This document shows positions 7,147-10,097 of a DNA stretch of 10,097 nucleotides, piece after piece. Source of the DNA: CAYLHQ01 sp964628935 (GTDB lineage Bacteria; Acidobacteriota; Polarisedimenticolia; Polarisedimenticolales; DASRJG01); contig CAZVOE010000111.1 in the NCBI GenBank assembly GCA_964628935.1, positions 1-10,097 on the forward strand, in the 5' to 3' direction. The notes below the pieces were generated by a model that was not told the origin of the DNA, did no database searches, and saw only the letters and a program-made list of their open reading frames with translations. The position numbers and the translations under genes were made by a program. How positions within the stretch are numbered: the first letter of the stretch is position 1; each line of letters begins with the position of its first letter.

Positions 7147-7161
7147 GCCCGCGCGGCGGGC
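7147..7161 (-). terminator. GC hairpin after the TPR-like gene
   Basis: GCCCGC and GCGGGC form a perfect 6-bp stem with a three-base loop, 55 bases past the stop of the TPR-like gene and ahead of the arsR promoter. It has no T-tract, so any termination activity would be factor-dependent. I see nothing else in 7120-7216. Confidence 0.2.
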
Positions 7162-7216
7162 GGATCGTGTTCCTCGGTTCCGTGTGGAGGCGAGTCCGGG
7201 GAAGGTCCCCCAGCGT

Positions 7217-7549
7217 TCACTGAAGGGTCTCGAGCAATCGATCGATCCGCTCTCGGTACCAGTTCCTGCTCTCCGCGTCGAAGCCGTCGGGATGGCGGTC
7301 GATGTAGTCGAGACACATCCGATAATGCTCGACGGCCTTGCCGACGTTTCCGCGCGCCTCGTGAAGCTCGGCGGAACGATCGATCCAGTCGATCATGTCG
7401 GGGAAACGGAGCTTCAGCTGGAAGCAAATCCGCTCCGCCTCGTCGAAGAGGCCCCTCTCGATTCGATCGAGGACCGCGTTCGAGAGCCTCTCGAGCTCGT
7501 CCAGGTCCGGATCGAAGGAATCGCCGAAGCTCGTTTCGAAATCGGCCAT
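7217..7549 (-). CDS. Small TPR-like helical protein, 110 aa
   Basis: This 110-residue soluble, acidic protein is predicted to be almost all helical. After an Asp/Glu-rich N-terminus (MADFETSFGDSFDPDLDELE) two helix pairs resemble tetratricopeptide repeats: LDRIERGLFDEAERICFQLKL (27-47) and SAELHEARGNVGKAVEHYRM (59-78), each with the G/A-x-x-x-A spacing of TPRs. A further helix ends the protein (WYRERIDRLLETLQ). Such modules bind other proteins; no partner is evident. The ATG at 7549 has a G-rich GGGGGG just upstream, and the frame is open further upstream without a better site. It lies downstream of the MOT1-like gene with a 107-base gap containing hairpins, so it may be its own unit. I know no characterised homologue; the fold call is moderate and the function is unknown. 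Confidence 0.75.
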   Translation of the reverse strand: MADFETSFGDSFDPDLDELERLSNAVLDRIERGLFDEAERICFQLKLRFPDMIDWIDRSAELHEARGNVGKAVEHYRMCLDYIDRHPDGFDAESRNWYRERIDRLLETLQ

Positions 7550-7581
7550 GCCCCCCACAGTAGCGCACCTTCCTGCTCGAA

Positions 7582-7620
7582 GGCGCGACATCGCGCGCCG
7601 GCGGGTTTCCGATCCGAAAC
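7582..7620 (-). terminator. Paired hairpins downstream of the MOT1-like gene
   Basis: Two inverted repeats lie between the MOT1-like stop (7657) and the TPR-like start (7549). GTTTC/GAAAC (7605-7609 and 7616-7620) has a six-base loop, and GGCGCG/CGCGCC (7582-7587 and 7594-7599) has a six-base loop. No T-run follows on the minus strand. They could terminate the transporter transcript or lie in the leader of the next gene. Confidence 0.25.
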
Positions 7621-7656
7621 GGGCTCGGCACGAGGGATGAAACTCCGGGGGTTCGG

Positions 7657-8829
7657 TCACCCGTCTCGGGACGGCGCCGGATCGTCCCCCGGGTCTTCGC
7701 GAACCGTGCCGAATCCGCGGAAGCCGTAGTGCACGACGAGACCCAGGACGAGGCCGGCGGCGAAGCCGTACGGCACGGTCATCGCGACGACCCCGACGAG
7801 GAGCGCGATCGCGAGATCGCGCGGGACGGCCGCCTGGTCGCGGACGAAGCACAGCAGCGCCAGCGCCTCGAACAGCAGGATCACGCCCAGGATCGGCTGC
7901 GGAAACAACTTCACGACCTCGTGAAGGGGCTCGCTGAGCAGCAGTCCGATCGCGACGTAGAACGACCCGTAGAGGATCACCGAACCGCCGGTGCGGGCCC
8001 CGAACGCGTGATGCCCGGCGATTCCCCCGCAGCCGTGGCACACCGGAATCCCGCCGAAGAGCGGGGCGATCAGATTGACGAAGGAATAGGTCAAACCGAT
8101 CTTGCGAACGCCCACTCGCGCGCGGGGAAAGAGGTCCCGAAGGGTTTGCTCGGTCGCGATGACCGAGTTGGACAAGGACAAAGGAAGCTGGGGAATCGCC
8201 AGAACGACGAGACCGGTCAGCACGTCGTCCCACTCGGGCACAGCGAACCGCGGCAACGCGAGTCCGACGCCGTCCGCGATCGTCCCGAAGCGAACTCCGG
8301 TCGCGATCGCGTACAGTACGCCCAGGGCGACGAGAACGAGGGCGGCGGGAATGCGCCGGTTTCGCCAGAGTGCGATCACCACGACGGCGCCCACCCCGGC
8401 GGCCGCGTAACCGGCGACGCCGTCCGACGGAACGTACTTCCCGAGGGCGACCGCAGCCAAGGACAGGCCGAGCCCGAACTGGATCCCGCGCACCACCGGG
8501 CGGGGGATCCAGGCGGCAATGCGCTCCAGAGCGCCGGTCACGGTGAGAATGAGCATCACCGCTCCGATCGCGACCCCGGCGCCGAGCAGAACCCCTCCTC
8601 CGATCTTCTGCGTGATGACGAGAACCGCCATGGCCTTGAGCGGCTGCACCGGCATCGGCAGCCCGTACAGGAGCCCCGTGAGAATCTGCAGGACGCCGAA
8701 CACGACGAAGACGCCGCCGGCGTCCAGTCCCGTGGCAAGGACGATGCCGACGATCAGCGGCAGGTCCGTGCCGATGTCCCCGAAGCTGCCGGCGAGCTCG
8801 TGTCGGTCGAAGCGAATGCGGGAACCCAG
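7657..8829 (-). CDS. MOT1-like molybdate/sulfate transporter, probable CTG start
   Basis: The product is a 390-residue inner-membrane transporter of the MOT1 (MFS_MOT1, SulP-related) family, which takes up molybdate and related oxyanions. Hallmarks in order: RHELAGSFGDIGTDLPLIVG (9-28), LPMPVQPLKAMAV (57-69), AIPQLPLSLSNSVIA (211-225) and GGIPVCHGCGGIAGHHAFGA (259-278) followed by RTGGS. About ten hydrophobic helices are present. The first ATG/GTG/TTG codon in frame is a GTG at 8703, but that would delete the conserved SFGDIGTDLPL helix, and the frame with family-like sequence continues to a CTG at 8829. GGAGGT sits exactly six bases before this CTG, so I take it as the start. An ATT at 8817 is the less likely alternative. 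A TAGAAT at 8905-8910 could be the -10. No molybdenum cofactor genes or ModE-like sites are visible nearby. Substrate is inferred from family only. Confidence 0.88.
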   Translation of the reverse strand: MGSRIRFDRHELAGSFGDIGTDLPLIVGIVLATGLDAGGVFVVFGVLQILTGLLYGLPMPVQPLKAMAVLVITQKIGGGVLLGAGVAIGAVMLILTVTGALERIAAWIPRPVVRGIQFGLGLSLAAVALGKYVPSDGVAGYAAAGVGAVVVIALWRNRRIPAALVLVALGVLYAIATGVRFGTIADGVGLALPRFAVPEWDDVLTGLVVLAIPQLPLSLSNSVIATEQTLRDLFPRARVGVRKIGLTYSFVNLIAPLFGGIPVCHGCGGIAGHHAFGARTGGSVILYGSFYVAIGLLLSEPLHEVVKLFPQPILGVILLFEALALLCFVRDQAAVPRDLAIALLVGVVAMTVPYGFAAGLVLGLVVHYGFRGFGTVREDPGDDPAPSRDG

Positions 8830-8904
8830 TCGTTCACCTCCCGCCGGGCGGAATCGGCCCCCTTTTCCTCTTCCCCGTCCTTGGCGCTCGACGAGGGGCG
8901 CGTC

Positions 8905-8935
8905 ATTCTACCCGCTGCGGAGGGATCGCCGGGAA
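8905..8935 (-). promoter_or_regulatory. Candidate promoter for the MOT1-like gene
   Basis: The minus strand has TAGAAT (8905-8910, five of six to consensus) with a poor TTCCCG (8930-8935) nineteen bases away. It would give a leader of about 70 bases before the CTG at 8829. The remainder of 8830-9002 shows no riboswitch-like structure that I can recognise. Confidence 0.3.
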
Positions 8936-9002
8936 CGCGGCCGCGCCCTCGAAGCGATCGTCGGTCGATCCACGGCGCGCGGACGGAAAACGGATCCGGA
9001 CG

Positions 9003-9866
9003 CTACTTCAGGCTGGCGATCAGTTCTTCGCTCAGGCGCGTGTATTCCGCCTTGAGCGGACCCTGGGCCTTCGACGCGAGCGCGAGGGCCTGCTTGGCCG
9101 CCGCCATCGCGCCCTCCCTGTCGCCGGCCTTCTTGAGGATCAGGCCCTTGCGGTAGACGATCCACACCGCGTCGGGTTGCTGGGCGGCCGCGGCCTCGAT
9201 CCATTCCTTGGCGAGCGCGATGTCGAGGTCATTGTCGTAGTAGAACATCGCCGCCGCGAAGTACGGCTTCTCGCCGCTTCCCGCCATCACGGCTTCGATC
9301 TGCGGCTTCAGCCTCGCGACGAGATCGGTATCGATTTCGACGGCTACCTTCGTCTTTTCCCATGCGATGACGAGGTTCGCCTTCCCCGCCCGCATGTCCT
9401 GCAGGCCGATTGTCATCGTCTCGAGCGGCTCGGACAGCGGGGCGGGCTTCACCGTGACACGAAGCTGGTCGTCCTTCGGGTCGTAAGCGTACGAGCCCCA
9501 TTGACCTTCAACCACCCTGCTCAGAATCACGGTCCACTCGGTCTCGCCGGGGATCGTGAAGAGAGCGTAGGAGCCTGCGGGCACTCCCACTCCGCCGATC
9601 TTGACGTCGGTGCTGAAGGCGATCTTGGTCGCGGCGTTGGCGCCGGTTCGCCAAACCTCGCCGTAGGGCACGAGCCCGCCGAAGATCTTGCGCCCCCGGA
9701 CGCTCGGTCGCGAGTACTCGATCGTGACTTCGGTCACCCCGACGCGCTCCGTGACGGACGCGAGCGGGCTGGGTTGCGGGAACTCGATCTTCTTCCCCTC
9801 CTGGGCGTGCAGGATGGAAGCGAAGAACGCGGAGACGAAGACGATTCGGGCAATCGGTGTTTTCAT
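9003..9866 (-). CDS. Exported DUF2911 protein with helical TPR-like C-terminus
   Basis: The product has 287 residues. Residues 1-21 form a signal peptide (MKTPIARIVFVSAFFASILHA) with probable cleavage before QEG, so it is periplasmic or outer-surface. The DUF2911 domain follows at about 30-175, with the family's signature EYSRPSVRGRKIFGGLVPYG (50-69), VWRTGANAATKIAFS (71-85), VPAGSYALFTIPG (95-107) and EWTVILS (110-116). Its biochemical role is not established. The C-terminal part (about 180-287) is helical: EKPYFAAAMFYYDNDLDIALAKEWIE and GLILKKAGDREGAMAAAKQAL have TPR-like spacing. A DUF2911 domain with such a tail is a recurring arrangement as far as I recall. The ATG at 9866 begins the signal peptide; its ribosome binding site is weak (GGGCG). 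It lies between the MOT1-like gene (173-base gap) and the tRNA-Leu remnant. Confidence 0.9.
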   Translation of the reverse strand: MKTPIARIVFVSAFFASILHAQEGKKIEFPQPSPLASVTERVGVTEVTIEYSRPSVRGRKIFGGLVPYGEVWRTGANAATKIAFSTDVKIGGVGVPAGSYALFTIPGETEWTVILSRVVEGQWGSYAYDPKDDQLRVTVKPAPLSEPLETMTIGLQDMRAGKANLVIAWEKTKVAVEIDTDLVARLKPQIEAVMAGSGEKPYFAAAMFYYDNDLDIALAKEWIEAAAAQQPDAVWIVYRKGLILKKAGDREGAMAAAKQALALASKAQGPLKAEYTRLSEELIASLK

Positions 9867-9885
9867 GGTTCGCCCATCTTATCCC

Positions 9886-9899
9886 AAGCGAACTCGCTT
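9886..9899. repeat. 14-bp palindrome upstream of the DUF2911 gene
   Basis: AAGCGA and TCGCTT form a perfect inverted repeat around a two-base AC centre, 20 bases upstream of the DUF2911 ATG and 18 bases downstream of the tRNA fragment. The two-base spacer does not favour an RNA hairpin, so a DNA-binding dimer site is the more natural reading. A TAAGAT that could be a -10 lies immediately downstream. Confidence 0.35.
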
Positions 9900-9916
9900 C
9901 CCATCGGGATCGTCGC

Positions 9917-9968
9917 TGCCGGAGCCAGGGCTCGAACCTGGACTCCCCGAAGGGAAGGGGATTTTAAG
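9917..9968 (-). pseudogene. 3' half of tRNA-Leu(UAA): truncated tRNA / candidate att site
   Basis: On the minus strand the sequence starts in an anticodon loop CTTAAAA (anticodon UAA), followed by the 3' anticodon-stem strand TCCCC. Next is a long class-II variable arm with a TCCC-TTCG-GGGA hairpin, then a perfect T-arm CCAGG-TTCGAGC-CCTGG, then the acceptor strand CTCCGGC with discriminator A at 9917. CCA is not encoded. The long variable arm and UAA loop identify leucine; E. coli tRNA-Leu(UAA) has the same layout. The 5' half is missing: upstream bases (CCACGT) do not pair with TCCCC, and no GCCGGAG acceptor or D-arm is found in the 130 bases to the window edge. Loss of homology exactly in the anticodon loop is typical of integration by a tyrosine recombinase, so this is probably the duplicated attachment core, not a working tRNA. 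Confidence 0.75.
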
Positions 9969-10097
9969 ACGTGGCAGAAGGGGCAGCAGCTCAACGTTTT
10001 GTTGAGCTGTTGCCTTTTCTCATTACGAGCGTTACGGGCAGCGTGAAGTAGTTCCGTATTTCTCCGACAGTCGGCCGCTGGCCCGCTGAAAAGCGGA
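9969..10097. mobile_element. Putative end of an element integrated in tRNA-Leu (edge of window)
   Basis: From the point where the tRNA match stops, the sequence is visibly richer in A and T than the preceding 9.9 kb, has a strong hairpin and holds no convincing complete gene. A minus-strand frame entering from the edge (34 codons, stop at 9991-9993, containing TVGEIRNYFTLPVTLVMRKG) could be the tail of an element gene, but it is too short to judge. The mobile-element call rests on the split tRNA only; no integrase is in view. Confidence 0.35.
9982..10018 (+). terminator. Strong hairpin with T-tract
   Basis: GGCAGCAGCTCAAC (9982-9995) pairs with GTTGAGCTGTTGCC (10001-10014), a 14-bp stem with one G-T wobble and a five-base GTTTT loop, followed by TTTT. 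On the plus strand this is a textbook intrinsic terminator shape, yet no plus-strand gene ends here. It may block transcription between chromosome and the putative element. Confidence 0.6.

Noticed and set aside
4294..7563. Very long plus-strand frame of more than 1000 codons across the permease and the gap
   Set aside because: It crosses the Ns, is antisense to the permease, thioredoxin-like, ArsR and TPR-like genes, and has charged low-complexity composition typical of antisense to membrane helices.
8830..9002. Molybdenum-cofactor riboswitch ahead of the MOT1-like gene
   Set aside because: The expected leader from the candidate promoter is only about 70 bases, and I see no arrangement of conserved stems. 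GC-rich pairing alone is not evidence.
9917..10060. Complete tRNA-Leu interrupted by a group I intron in the anticodon loop, or a tmRNA
   Set aside because: tRNA-Leu(UAA) introns do insert in this loop, but a convincing 5' half is absent. The best match, GTCGGAG near 10050, lacks a D-arm and leaves too little room for a group I intron. The 3' acceptor sequence is not that of tmRNA.
1..10097. CRISPR array, insertion sequence or transposase
   Set aside because: No regularly spaced direct repeats, terminal inverted repeats or transposase-like motifs were seen on reading both strands.

Overview
This window is GC-rich bacterial DNA with strong G/C preference at third codon positions. A run of ten Ns at 6739-6748 marks a scaffold gap, so it is probably from a draft or metagenome assembly. 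Members of families such as DUF2911 and DUF2252, the high GC and a tRNA fragment without an encoded CCA would fit a soil or sediment Acidobacteriota-like or Gemmatimonadota-like lineage. That is a guess, because no taxonomic marker gene is present.

Layout, left to right. (1) 82-3188, minus strand: a two-gene operon of a DUF2252 kinase-like protein followed by a SulP/STAS anion transporter, joined by a GTGA stop/start overlap. (2) 3341-4585, plus strand: a saccharopine-dehydrogenase-like NAD(P) oxidoreductase, divergent from DUF2252. It converges on a small 90-residue protein (4600-4872, minus). (3) 5026-7059, minus strand: an apparent metal/metalloid resistance operon reading arsR (cut by the gap), then an unresolved stretch with a possible small membrane protein, then a CPRC thioredoxin-like protein, then an ArsP/COG0701-type permease. 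The arsR promoter carries an inverted repeat overlapping its -10 element. (4) 7217-7549, minus: a small TPR-like protein. (5) 7657-8829, minus: a MOT1-like molybdate/sulfate transporter whose best-supported start is a rare CTG codon. (6) 9003-9866, minus: an exported DUF2911 protein with a helical, TPR-like tail. (7) 9917-9968, minus: the 3' half only of a tRNA-Leu(UAA), followed to the right edge by lower-GC DNA with a strong hairpin. This looks like the attachment-site scar of an element integrated in tRNA-Leu and lying mainly beyond the right edge.

How the genes fit together. The window holds two members of the sulfate/molybdate-type anion transporter superfamily (SulP and MOT1-like) and a metalloid-sensing repressor with a permease, so oxyanion and metal(loid) handling is the common theme. 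The most interesting points are the split tRNA with its implied mobile element, the CTG start of the MOT1-like gene, the translational coupling of a kinase-like DUF2252 protein to a STAS-domain transporter, and the small overlapping membrane ORF in the arsR operon. I saw no complete novel system in the window.
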